Assembly (NCBI GenBank): GCA_964346245.1
Contig: CAYFUF010000003.1
Location: 8,189-72,188 of the forward strand
Reading direction: 5' to 3'
From: CAYFUF01 sp964346245
Lineage (GTDB): Bacteria > Bacillota > Clostridia > Tissierellales > Peptoniphilaceae
Length of the DNA stretch: 64,000 bases
Notes under the pieces: generated by a model
What the model saw: only the letters and a program-made list of their open reading frames with translations
Told to the model about the DNA's origin: nothing
Database searches by the model: none
Shown here: positions 8,257 to 15,934 of the stretch, one piece after another
Layout: each line of letters opens with the position of its first letter
Position numbering within the stretch: position 1 is the stretch's first letter
Made by a program: the position numbers and the translations under genes

Positions 8257-8817
8257 CTAGTTCTTGTCAGCTTCTTTTTTTACTTCTCTCTTGGCATCAN
8301 NNNNNNNNNNNNNNNNNNNNNNNNNNNNNNNNNNNNNNNNNNNNNNNNNNNNNNNNNNNNNNNNNNNNNNNNNNNNNNNNNNNNNNNNNNNNNNNNNNNC
8401 ATCAGTTGCTGCATCCTTAGCTTCATTCTTTACATCATGAGCAGCATCTTTTGCTTCGTTCTTCAAATCATTCAAGTCATCGCCCACTTCATCTGCAACT
8501 GTACCGATATTGGTTAATTTGCTGTCGATTCGCTCAGAATAGAAGTTCTTTGCTTTTATTACCACGTCGTCAGTTTTTGCTTTAACCGTGTCAACAGCTT
8601 GACCAGTCTTAATTTTCACGGTTTCAGCTGCATCCTTTGCTGCATTACCTAAGTCCTCTCTTGTTTCTGTTCCAGATTTAGGAGCAAGCAACAAACCTGC
8701 AGATGCACCTACTGCTGCACCAATAATAACACCAAGTGAAATTTTCTTCGCATCTTCAGCACGAGCTCTTCTCACTCTTTCTTTATTCTTTTGTTCTAAA
8801 TAATCAGCTATTCCCAT
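8257..8817 (-). CDS. YtxH-domain protein with LEA-like repeats (interrupted by assembly gap)
   Basis: The N-terminal part has a YtxH signature: a charged start (YLEQKNKERVRRARAED), then a glycine-rich membrane segment (LGVIIGAAVGASAGLLLAP, about residues 27-46). A long helical tail rich in Lys, Asp and Ala follows, and before the gap it contains 11-residue units (LKNEAKDAAHD, VKNEAKDAATD) like group 3 LEA proteins. The sequence is broken by 100 Ns and resumes as DAKREVKKEADKN. Because 100 is a placeholder length, the true length and even the reading frame across the gap are unknown. The start at 8815-8817 is set by AGGAGG six bases upstream. Confidence 0.75.
   Translation of the reverse strand: MGIADYLEQKNKERVRRARAEDAKKISLGVIIGAAVGASAGLLLAPKSGTETREDLGNAAKDAAETVKIKTGQAVDTVKAKTDDVVIKAKNFYSERIDSKLTNIGTVADEVGDDLNDLKNEAKDAAHDVKNEAKDAATDXXXXXXXXXXXXXXXXXXXXXXXXXXXXXXXXXXDAKREVKKEADKN
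8300..8399. other. Assembly gap of 100 N
   Basis: Exactly 100 unknown bases, a common scaffold placeholder. It falls inside the repetitive LEA-like part of the YtxH gene, so the repeats themselves probably caused the break. Nothing within it can be interpreted. Confidence 0.98.
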
Positions 8818-8900
8818 GTTAATCCTCCTTATTTGTTTTCTTACTGGGTTATAATTACCCATAATTATTTTTTTACCACATTTTCCTCATTAAGAGGCAT

Positions 8901-8932
8901 AAAAAAATTTCTCGGTATGAACCGAGAAATTT
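8901..8932 (-). terminator. Rho-independent terminator of the 6S-like RNA
   Basis: A perfect 12-bp stem (AAATTTCTCGGT / ACCGAGAAATTT) with a 4-base loop lies at 8905-8932. On the minus strand it ends in a run of seven Ts. Confidence 0.88.
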
Positions 8933-8939
8933 CTATAAG

Positions 8940-9101
8940 GTCCCTGGGACCTTACTTTATTAATACCTTCTGTTTGTGAAGGTGGGTTCGCTGTCGAAAG
9001 AAATCAGACTTCCACTCAGTGGAGGCTTGTCTTCTTAATCCGAACTCCGCAATCCCTTATAATAGACGTAGGTTTAATTTTCAGGCCTCGTATCCAAGGA
9101 C
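8940..9101 (-). ncRNA. ssrS: 6S-like structured RNA
   Basis: No protein is readable here, yet the stretch has its own strong promoter and terminator. The RNA would start at 9101. Its 5' GTCCTTGG (9094-9101) pairs with 3' CCAGGGAC (8940-8947), giving a closing stem. Inside, GTTCG and CGAAC pair to delimit a large open middle region, a small hairpin (CCTTC / GAAGG) lies on the 3' side of that bubble, and an irregular hairpin around CTCCAC / GTGGAAG forms the apex. A rod with a central bubble and about 160 nt is the 6S RNA plan, which mimics an open promoter and binds sigma-A RNA polymerase. The identification rests on structure and size, not on a matched sequence. Confidence 0.58.
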
Positions 9102-9107
9102 AATTAA

Positions 9108-9136
9108 ATTATAACAAAAGCTTGAGACAAGTGCAA
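9108..9136 (-). promoter_or_regulatory. Promoter of the 6S-like RNA
   Basis: On the minus strand TTGCAC (9131-9136) and TATAAT (9108-9113) are separated by 17 bases, a near-consensus sigma-A promoter. The expected start, seven bases on at 9101, coincides with the 5' end of the RNA closing stem. Confidence 0.8.
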
Positions 9137-9222
9137 GAAAACGTCTTCATTGCTTTTTATGTATTCTTCCTCAATAAGCTTAAATTGTGTTACTATAGTC
9201 TCTAGAAGTGCTGGAGGTAGTT

Positions 9223-10023
9223 GTGACCCAATATATAAACGTCTTTATGAATGATCAACCGAAAACGATCCAAATGAAAAATACCGTAACCCCCTATCTG
9301 AAGGAAAGAGGATATGTCATTAGCCGTGTCTACCGAGAAGATGCTAAGTTTAACTTTGTTATTGGAGGTGACGGTACCTTTTTGCGAGCGGTGAGAGAAA
9401 GCGGCTTTTCCCCTATCCCATTTGTCGGTATCAACACAGGTCACCTTGGCTTTTTCCAAGAGATAGATACGGAAAACTATATGGAATACTTAGATATGCT
9501 CTTAAAAGGCGAATACACTGTAGACTCCCTGCAGCTCCTATCTGCAAGAATTGAAACAAGCGCTTGGTCCTACGATATCGATGTGGTCAACGAGTTCTTC
9601 ATTTCCACCAACGACTTTCACCTGCTGCAAATGCTCCTGGACTTCGATGGTGTCCGCATCATTGATCAATCAGCCGATGGGCTAATCGTTTCTACACCAG
9701 CTGGTTCCACCGCCTATAATCTATCGGCAGACGGAGCTATCCTCTACCAGACACTTGAAGGCTTCCAAGTTACTACGGTATCGCCAATCCAATCTAAACG
9801 TTATACGTCATTACCCTCTTCCATCGTCGTTCCTTCCCACTCTACACTCCAACTTCACATTAACCCCGAGGATAGCGACCGAATTATTGTGATGGCCGAT
9901 GGGGTAAATCATAAATTCAAGGGCGTAGAGAGAATTATCTTCTGTGCACCCAAACGTCATATTAAAAAAGTTGCTTTTACGAATAACTGGTATTGGCACA
10001 ACTTAAAAGACAAGTTCCTCTAG
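9223..10023 (+). CDS. nadK: NAD kinase
   Basis: About 266 residues. Motifs of the NAD kinase family are present: GGDGT (residues 48-52), the NE motif in VVNEFF, and TPAGSTAYNLSADG in the C-terminal beta-rich domain. The enzyme uses ATP or polyphosphate to make NADP from NAD. The start is a GTG at 9223 with GGAGG five bases upstream; an earlier in-frame GTG at 9208 precedes that ribosome-binding site and is not favoured. The gene is on the plus strand, divergent from the 6S-like RNA, and ends in a terminator that overlaps its stop codon. Confidence 0.93.
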   Translation: MTQYINVFMNDQPKTIQMKNTVTPYLKERGYVISRVYREDAKFNFVIGGDGTFLRAVRESGFSPIPFVGINTGHLGFFQEIDTENYMEYLDMLLKGEYTVDSLQLLSARIETSAWSYDIDVVNEFFISTNDFHLLQMLLDFDGVRIIDQSADGLIVSTPAGSTAYNLSADGAILYQTLEGFQVTTVSPIQSKRYTSLPSSIVVPSHSTLQLHINPEDSDRIIVMADGVNHKFKGVERIIFCAPKRHIKKVAFTNNWYWHNLKDKFL

Positions 10024-10039
10024 GAACTTGCCTTTTTTT
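10011..10039 (+). terminator. Rho-independent terminator of nadK
   Basis: CAAGTTCC / GGAACTTG form an 8-bp stem with the TAG stop partly in the loop, followed by seven Ts. The reverse orientation has a shorter T run, so it may also slow degV transcription arriving from the right. Confidence 0.85.
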
Positions 10040-10057
10040 GTAAAAAAAACAAATAAT

Positions 10058-10918
10058 TTAATCTTCCGAAAAAATATCTTTCTCTACGATAGCAGCACAA
10101 CCAACTCCATTAGGACCAATGTGGGTACCAACAACGCCACCCATTTGAACTAATCGAGTCTCCTTGATACCAGCCACTTCCTTAAGCAGGCTTTCTAGCT
10201 CTTCACCCATATCTTTATTTGAGGTGTAGATTACCTGCACAGGATAGTCCTGATTGATGCCGTAAGACTGAAGCGTACTAACCAAGCTCTTAAAGCTTGC
10301 CTTCCTTCCCCTATCCTTCTTTAGTGAGTTCAACTTGCCTTCACCATTTATAGTGAGCATGGGCTTGAGATTGAGGGCGTTTCCAATCATGGCAATTGAA
10401 GTTGGTACTCGTCCACCTTTCTTTAAATAAGTGAGCGTATCAACGTTGTGCAATATAAGATTATGTCTCTTTATTCTCTCTAGTTCGCCGATTAACTTAT
10501 CAAAAGTGTAACCTTCATCCCGCCACTTGACCGCTATCTCGGTCAGTTGCATTTGTGAGGTGGATGCCGCCAAGCTATCGATGACCGCTATACGGTCATA
10601 GTCTACCTGCTCTAAAGCTGTGACTGCTGAGGAATATGTCGAACTAATACCCGAAGACAAAGCGATGTAGATTGCCTCATCGCCACTTTCCTTTATCTCT
10701 GTAAACTTATCAACTAGCTCACCAAAGCTAGGTTGACTGGTCGAGGGTAAATTCTTCGCTTTCTTCAACCGTTCATAAAAGAGGTCAAAATCATCCTGGC
10801 TGGTCTGCACAAACTCCCCATCCTCAAATTGAATAGGAATCTTGACTAATTCCACGCCCAATTCTTTCGCCTCACGTTCCAAGATATCGGAAGCTGTATC
10901 TACTAGTACCCTTACCAT
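10058..10918 (-). CDS. DegV-family fatty-acid-binding protein
   Basis: 286 residues, full DegV length. Recognisable elements are VRVLVDTASDI at the N-terminus, the STSQPSFGEL loop, ALSSGISSTYSSA and, near the C-terminus, GGVVGTHIGPNGVG. DegV proteins bind a fatty acid; related FakB proteins present it to the kinase FakA for phosphorylation and membrane lipid synthesis. No fakA is in the window, so that role is inferred from family only. AAGGAG precedes the ATG. It follows the PBP gene by ten bases and converges on nadK. Confidence 0.9.
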   Translation of the reverse strand: MVRVLVDTASDILEREAKELGVELVKIPIQFEDGEFVQTSQDDFDLFYERLKKAKNLPSTSQPSFGELVDKFTEIKESGDEAIYIALSSGISSTYSSAVTALEQVDYDRIAVIDSLAASTSQMQLTEIAVKWRDEGYTFDKLIGELERIKRHNLILHNVDTLTYLKKGGRVPTSIAMIGNALNLKPMLTINGEGKLNSLKKDRGRKASFKSLVSTLQSYGINQDYPVQVIYTSNKDMGEELESLLKEVAGIKETRLVQMGGVVGTHIGPNGVGCAAIVEKDIFSED

Positions 10919-10928
10919 CTTTTTCTCC

Positions 10929-12323
10929 TTATCGTTGATTTAACCAATAATTAAAAATTTGCCCAGCTATAGGCGATGCAGCCTGTCCACCGGTCGCACC
11001 CTCACTCTCTAAGATAATTGCAATCGCTATCTGAGGGTCGTCTGCTGGCGCATAACCGCAATACCAAGCATGGTCATAACCACTTTCATTCTCCGCAGTT
11101 CCAGTCTTGCCAGCTACTGCGTAATTCGAAATCTGAGCAGATGAATTATTCTCTTCCATCGTTGCTTGCAGATAATCTTGAATTTCTTTTATGATGCTTT
11201 CCCTACTCACCCGTGTCAAAACGGTTGGCGAGTTTGCTTTAACGATGTTGCCATTTGGAGACAGGACTTCATCCACTAAGTAGGGTTGCATCATCACCCC
11301 ATCATTAGCAATTGCCCCATAGGCAAGGGCCATCTGCAGGGGCGTCACCAACAAATCTCCTTGACCGAAGCTGTTAGCCGCCTTTACATTGACATCCATC
11401 CCGTTATGGTATTCTGCCTTTGAAATGGAAGTCTCCAAATCAAAAGGTATCCGCTTATTGAAATAAAAGTTGTCTACTGTCCTTCTCAGGTCATCCCCTT
11501 TCAGTTCTTGGGACTTTTCTGCAAAGTAGACATTAGAAGAATGGGTAAGGGCTTCTCTCAGACTAATCTCGCCAAAGGCTTGGTCTCCATAGTTGGCATA
11601 GGTGAAGCCATTGATGGTTGCGTAACCTTCATCTAGGTAAGACAAGTCGATGCCCTTTTCCAAGAGGCTTACCGCTGTGATTGCTTTCATCGTGGATCCC
11701 GGCTGATATAGGCCCATCGTAGACCGATTATAGAGCGGACTATCCACATTCTCTATCAAGTTGTTCCACTCCTCATCCACCTTATTCATATTATAGCTAG
11801 GCATGGACACCATTGCCAACACTTCCCCTGTGCGCGGGTCTAGAGCAACGATAGAGCCTTTGTGACCGCTCAGAAGATTATAAACAAGGTATTGAAGGTC
11901 ATTGTCTATTGTTAGCTTAACATCGTTACCTAATCCCTTGTCAAGAATCTGTCCTCGAAGCTGCGAAATAGGATTATCTTGTACATTTAACAGATAAGAG
12001 TTGTAGCTAGCCTCTAAGCCTGTTTTACCATAGGTCACCGAATTGTAGCCGATGATATGGGCATACATGTGGGGATGTTGGGAGTAGCGAATAAAACTCC
12101 CATCGTCATTTTTCTCCCTTATGATAATCTCATGGTTGTTTCTATCAAGAAAGATTCCACGACCAAACTGTGTCTCATCCACCCAATTTCTCATATTGAT
12201 GGAATTATTCCGGTAACTCTCTGCTTCCACGATCTGAAAATAGGTTAGGTAGAGGGTCAAGCTCAAGAAGAGGCTCATGATTATGCCAAAGAGCGCAACG
12301 ATTCGTTTCTTACTTCTTTTCAT
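10929..12323 (-). CDS. pbpA: Class B penicillin-binding protein (transpeptidase)
   Basis: 464 residues: a short cytoplasmic end, one membrane anchor (IVALFGIIMSLFLSLTLYLTYF), a small N-terminal domain, and a transpeptidase domain. The active-site triads are complete: STMK (Ser210, Lys213), SSN (residues 262-264) and KTGT in AVAGKTGTAEN. It cross-links peptidoglycan outside the membrane. It lacks PASTA repeats. The start (12321-12323) has GAGGAGA upstream and overlaps the FtsW/RodA gene by 14 bases. The FHA-FtsW/RodA-PBP trio is a common module in Clostridia and Actinobacteria; the pair should work as polymerase plus transpeptidase. Confidence 0.92.
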   Translation of the reverse strand: MKRSKKRIVALFGIIMSLFLSLTLYLTYFQIVEAESYRNNSINMRNWVDETQFGRGIFLDRNNHEIIIREKNDDGSFIRYSQHPHMYAHIIGYNSVTYGKTGLEASYNSYLLNVQDNPISQLRGQILDKGLGNDVKLTIDNDLQYLVYNLLSGHKGSIVALDPRTGEVLAMVSMPSYNMNKVDEEWNNLIENVDSPLYNRSTMGLYQPGSTMKAITAVSLLEKGIDLSYLDEGYATINGFTYANYGDQAFGEISLREALTHSSNVYFAEKSQELKGDDLRRTVDNFYFNKRIPFDLETSISKAEYHNGMDVNVKAANSFGQGDLLVTPLQMALAYGAIANDGVMMQPYLVDEVLSPNGNIVKANSPTVLTRVSRESIIKEIQDYLQATMEENNSSAQISNYAVAGKTGTAENESGYDHAWYCGYAPADDPQIAIAIILESEGATGGQAASPIAGQIFNYWLNQR

Positions 12324-13590
12324 GGCGTATCTCCTCAAAGATGAAATCTTCCGAACATACCTGGAGCACTGCCAGTAAAACAAAACTGGAAAGCAGTGAT
12401 GATCCACCATAGGTTAAAAAAGGAATGGTGATACCGGTCAGTGGAATTACCTTCATGACTCCGGCAAACATTATAAAGGCCTGGGCAGCAAATAGACAAG
12501 AAATGGAAAGAGCAAGTACGCTATAGAAGTCCTTCTCTTGACTGAGGGCAATCTTAAAACCCCGATAGACTAACAGGGCATAAAGCAAGATGATGCAGAT
12601 GCCCATAAAGCCACCCATTTCCTCGATGATGGCTGCAAAGATGAAATCTGAGTGCCCCAAAGGTATCATACCAGGTCTGCCTAGACCGATACCCGTTCCA
12701 AAGAACCCGCCCTCTGCAATGGCAAATAAAGATTGGATAATCTGGTATCCCTTGTTATTATAATCTTGCCATGGGTTTTTCCAAATCTCGAAACGAACCT
12801 TGATGTGGTCAAAGAGGTAATAGGCTAAGAGCAAACCCAGTATAGATAGAATAATATTGGCTGCAATCAACCGCCAATCTTTCTCATAGGCAACCTGGCT
12901 GGCCAATAGAACAAGGAAAAAAACGATAGCTGTACCTAACTCTCTCTGCAAGAAGAATAGCGCTATCAGTAGGTAAACGGCTACCATCAAGGAAATCTTA
13001 TACTTCCAGCTATGCTCGTTGTCATCGTACTTTTGATACCAAGATGCAACAAAAAAGACGAAAGGAATCTTGGCAAACTCTGAAGGTTGTACTTGGATTC
13101 CTGCAATCTCTATCCAGTTTTTCGCCCCATACAGGGAGTATCCGAAAACAAGGGTTAATCCAAGCATGGCCAAAGCGAGCCCGTAATACAACCAAGTCCT
13201 TCCTTGCCAGAATTCATAGGTCCTTCTCAGTAGTAGGTAGACGATAAAGAAAGCAACAATCGAACCTAGGTATACCAATAGCTGTCTTTGTCCCATCGAA
13301 GGTTCGATACGATAAATCATGATGACTCCAATGGTAAAGAGCATATTGACCATAAGGAGAAGGTAGTTATCACCCCTGGTGAGCTTACGAATCAGGATGA
13401 TTCCGATAATATTGGTGAGGATTAAGCCCATGGCAAACAAGAGGGATTTCACCGTTATATGTTCAATCTGATAGAAGAGGACCAAGGAGATGGCCAAAAC
13501 TTGAAAGACAACAATCAAGCTGGTCATGCTGGAGAAATTCTCCGACCTTACTCCTGGTAACTGTTGGAAGTTAAGCCGTTTGTTTTGCAT
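12310..13590 (-). CDS. FtsW/RodA/SpoVE-family glycan polymerase
   Basis: 426 residues with about ten membrane helices. SEDS-family landmarks are GAKNWIEIAGIQVQPSEFAKI, the catalytic-loop region FGTGIGLGRPGMIPLGHSDFIFAAIIEEMG, and GITIPFLTYGGSSLLSSF near the C-terminus. SEDS proteins polymerise lipid II with a partner class B PBP, encoded next door. The start is the ATG at 13588-13590, with GGAGG five bases upstream; the ATG four codons earlier contains part of that ribosome-binding site. The start overlaps the FHA gene by 20 bases. FtsW or RodA assignment cannot be made confidently. Confidence 0.92.
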   Translation of the reverse strand: MQNKRLNFQQLPGVRSENFSSMTSLIVVFQVLAISLVLFYQIEHITVKSLLFAMGLILTNIIGIILIRKLTRGDNYLLLMVNMLFTIGVIMIYRIEPSMGQRQLLVYLGSIVAFFIVYLLLRRTYEFWQGRTWLYYGLALAMLGLTLVFGYSLYGAKNWIEIAGIQVQPSEFAKIPFVFFVASWYQKYDDNEHSWKYKISLMVAVYLLIALFFLQRELGTAIVFFLVLLASQVAYEKDWRLIAANIILSILGLLLAYYLFDHIKVRFEIWKNPWQDYNNKGYQIIQSLFAIAEGGFFGTGIGLGRPGMIPLGHSDFIFAAIIEEMGGFMGICIILLYALLVYRGFKIALSQEKDFYSVLALSISCLFAAQAFIMFAGVMKVIPLTGITIPFLTYGGSSLLSSFVLLAVLQVCSEDFIFEEIRHEKK

Positions 13591-14086
13591 GGCGACCTCC
13601 ATCTACAAAAGCAAAATCAATCCCCCCGACCGTTATGACGTCGTGGGAATTAAGCTGAGTTGGCTGAGAAATGATATATCCATTAACCATGGTAGGGTTC
13701 GTTGAACCCAGGTCATCAATAAAATAGAGGCCCTGATTTTGGATAATTCGAGCCTGGTACTTGCTCATCTGCCTATCCTTAATCACGATGGTATTGTCAT
13801 CAGCACGCCCAATCGTGGTATTGTCCGATAGGTAATACTCATTTTTGATGGGATAATCGTAAAGCAATGGGTCGCTAAGCAGCTTCAGAAAATCTGCTTG
13901 TATTGGAGGCGCGGAAAGAGTTGCTCGTACATCCATTGTAATCATCCGAACGATTTTATAAATAAACACAAGCACTATAATAACAAAAATAAATTTGAGG
14001 GCTGTCGATAAGATACTGTATAAGGTAATGTCGCCAATAATATTGGCAAAAAGAGCGCTCTCTAAGACATCAAAAATTACTTCCAT
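13571..14086 (-). CDS. Membrane-anchored FHA-domain protein
   Basis: 171 residues: one membrane helix (LKFIFVIIVLVFIYKIV, about residues 31-47), a linker, and an FHA domain from about residue 88 (STIGRADDNTIV-like core, RQMSKYQARI, DLGSTNPTMVNG). FHA domains bind phosphothreonine peptides, linking Ser/Thr kinase signalling to wall synthesis in FHA-FtsW-PBP modules. The Gly-Arg of the first loop and the Ser and Asn of later loops are present, but the usual His after the Ser (SxxH) reads Gln (SKYQ). Phospho-binding is therefore likely but not certain. GGAGGAGG precedes the ATG. Confidence 0.88.
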   Translation of the reverse strand: MEVIFDVLESALFANIIGDITLYSILSTALKFIFVIIVLVFIYKIVRMITMDVRATLSAPPIQADFLKLLSDPLLYDYPIKNEYYLSDNTTIGRADDNTIVIKDRQMSKYQARIIQNQGLYFIDDLGSTNPTMVNGYIISQPTQLNSHDVITVGGIDFAFVDGGRHAKQTA

Positions 14087-14178
14087 GATTTACCTCCTCC
14101 TGGATATAGTTCAAATTATTATATCACAGGAGCACCTGAATATAATGATCGGATTGTGAAGAATGTCTCAACCAGAGG

Positions 14179-14212
14179 GAAAACCGCCCCAATGCAAGCA
14201 TTGGAGCGGTTC
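14179..14212 (-). terminator. Terminator at the end of the glycogen operon
   Basis: On the minus strand ACCGCTCCAATGC pairs with GCATTGGGGCGGT (one wobble) with a very short loop and is followed by only TTTT. It lies just after the phosphoglucomutase stop. Confidence 0.7.
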
Positions 14213-14225
14213 TTAAGATTATTAA

Positions 14226-15917
14226 TTATTCTACAGACTCAATCATTCCCTTTGCAGCCTTTTCGATAGCTTGTAATTTTTCTTCGCTATCTTCCAAGCT
14301 CTTACCGACGGAATACATGTATAGCTTGATCTTAGGCTCGGTACCTGAAGGACGAACTGCAAACCATGATTCATCATCATAACGATATTTCAATACATTG
14401 GATTTAGCTAAACCCGTATCATCGTTTTGATAATCGATAGTTTGCACCAAGTTCATCGAGTCAATTTGCTGCAATGGATTAGCGCGGAAATGGTCCATAA
14501 TGCGGCCTATGAGTGCTTGACCATCCAAACCCTCCAGGATAATCGAGATGAGATTCTCGTTATAGTAACCGAACTCTTGGTAGATCTCTTCTAAGACATC
14601 GAGAAGGCTCTTGCCCTTTGTCTTATAATAAGCAGCCATCTCTGCTATTAACATCGTGGAGGAAATGGCATCCTTATCACGTACAAACTCACCGCGATTA
14701 AAGCCGATGCTCTCCTCGTAACCGAAGACAAAGGTATGCTCTTTCGTATCATCCCAGCGGTTTATTGGTTCAGCTATATTCTTGAAACCGGTTAATACCT
14801 CGACGAAAGCTTGGCCGTACTTCTCACAGATTGGCTTAGCGATATCTCCAGTCACGATAGACTTGATAACCGCGCCATCTTCAGGTAATTCACCCTTAGC
14901 ATCCAATTCCTTTAAGATGTAGTAAACTAGGAGGGCGCCAATGCGGTTACCATTGATAAACTGATAGTCACCAATTTCATCTCTGACTTCAATTGCTACT
15001 CGGTCTGCATCAGGGTCTGTAGCAATCAACAAGTCTGCATCTACTTTCTTGCCTAACTCGATGGAATATTTAAAGGCCTTAGGATCTTCTGGGTTTGGAT
15101 AACCCACAGTCGTAAAGTTAGAATCAGGCATACTCTGTTCTTCAACGATATGGATATTGGTAAAACCGCGGTCTTTAAGAATCTCAGGAACCCAACGGTA
15201 GCCAGTACCATTCAGAGGTGAATAAACAATGCTGACATCTTTATCGATATCATCATGAATAGTCAAATCTAAGACTTTTTGACGGTAATTCTCGTAGTGT
15301 TCTTTGCCCACATACTCAATCATTCCAGACTCAAGGCCTTCTTCTACATTAAGCATCTTAATCTCGCCATAATCTTCAATCTCAGCGATATTACGCATGA
15401 TTCTCTCTGCCCAATCATCCAAGATTTGAGACCCCTCTGAACCATAGGCCTTATATCCATTGTAGTCTTTTGGGTTATGAGAAGCAGTAATCATAACACC
15501 AGCGTAGGTGCCTAAAGCTCTTACCAGGTAACTGAGCACTGGTGTAGGTTGAATCTCATTGCAGAGGTAGACTTTAATCCCATGAGCGGCAAAGACCTCG
15601 GCTGTGATACGTGAAAACTCATCAGAACGATTCCTTACATCATAGGAAATCACCACACCTTTCTTCTTTGCTTCTTCGCCATCCTCCTCAATCATGCGAG
15701 CAAAGCCCTCAGTAGCACGAGATACCGTGTAGCGGTTCATCCTGTTCGTGCCAGCGCCAATCTTCCCTCGTAAACCTGCTGTTCCGAACTTCAAGTCTTG
15801 GTAAAATCGATCCTCAATCTCTTTCTCGTCATCAATGATCAAAGCTAATTCTTGTTTGGTTGCTTCATCAAAATTTGGATTATTTACCCAACTCTCATAA
15901 TTTTCCCGATACGTCAT
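14226..15917 (-). CDS. pgcA: Phospho-sugar mutase (alpha-phosphoglucomutase)
   Basis: 563 residues, matching the long PgcA-type family. All four catalytic loops are visible: phosphoserine loop TASHNP (residues 144-149, Ser146), metal loop DPDADR, sugar-recognition loop GYEESIG, and phosphate loop RPSGTEPKIK. It interconverts glucose-6-phosphate and glucose-1-phosphate, the substrate of GlgC, which fits its place as the last gene of the glycogen operon, 17 bases after pulA. AAAGGAG precedes the ATG. A phosphomannomutase activity is possible but context favours glucose. Confidence 0.92.
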   Translation of the reverse strand: MTYRENYESWVNNPNFDEATKQELALIIDDEKEIEDRFYQDLKFGTAGLRGKIGAGTNRMNRYTVSRATEGFARMIEEDGEEAKKKGVVISYDVRNRSDEFSRITAEVFAAHGIKVYLCNEIQPTPVLSYLVRALGTYAGVMITASHNPKDYNGYKAYGSEGSQILDDWAERIMRNIAEIEDYGEIKMLNVEEGLESGMIEYVGKEHYENYRQKVLDLTIHDDIDKDVSIVYSPLNGTGYRWVPEILKDRGFTNIHIVEEQSMPDSNFTTVGYPNPEDPKAFKYSIELGKKVDADLLIATDPDADRVAIEVRDEIGDYQFINGNRIGALLVYYILKELDAKGELPEDGAVIKSIVTGDIAKPICEKYGQAFVEVLTGFKNIAEPINRWDDTKEHTFVFGYEESIGFNRGEFVRDKDAISSTMLIAEMAAYYKTKGKSLLDVLEEIYQEFGYYNENLISIILEGLDGQALIGRIMDHFRANPLQQIDSMNLVQTIDYQNDDTGLAKSNVLKYRYDDESWFAVRPSGTEPKIKLYMYSVGKSLEDSEEKLQAIEKAAKGMIESVE

Positions 15918-15934
15918 ATGGTCTCCTTTACTGC

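Noticed and set aside
8818..8880. SigB-like promoter (GTGGTA-13-GGGTAA) before the YtxH gene
   Set aside because: The -10 part fits loosely but the -35 matches only half of GTTTAA, and no sigB gene is in the window.
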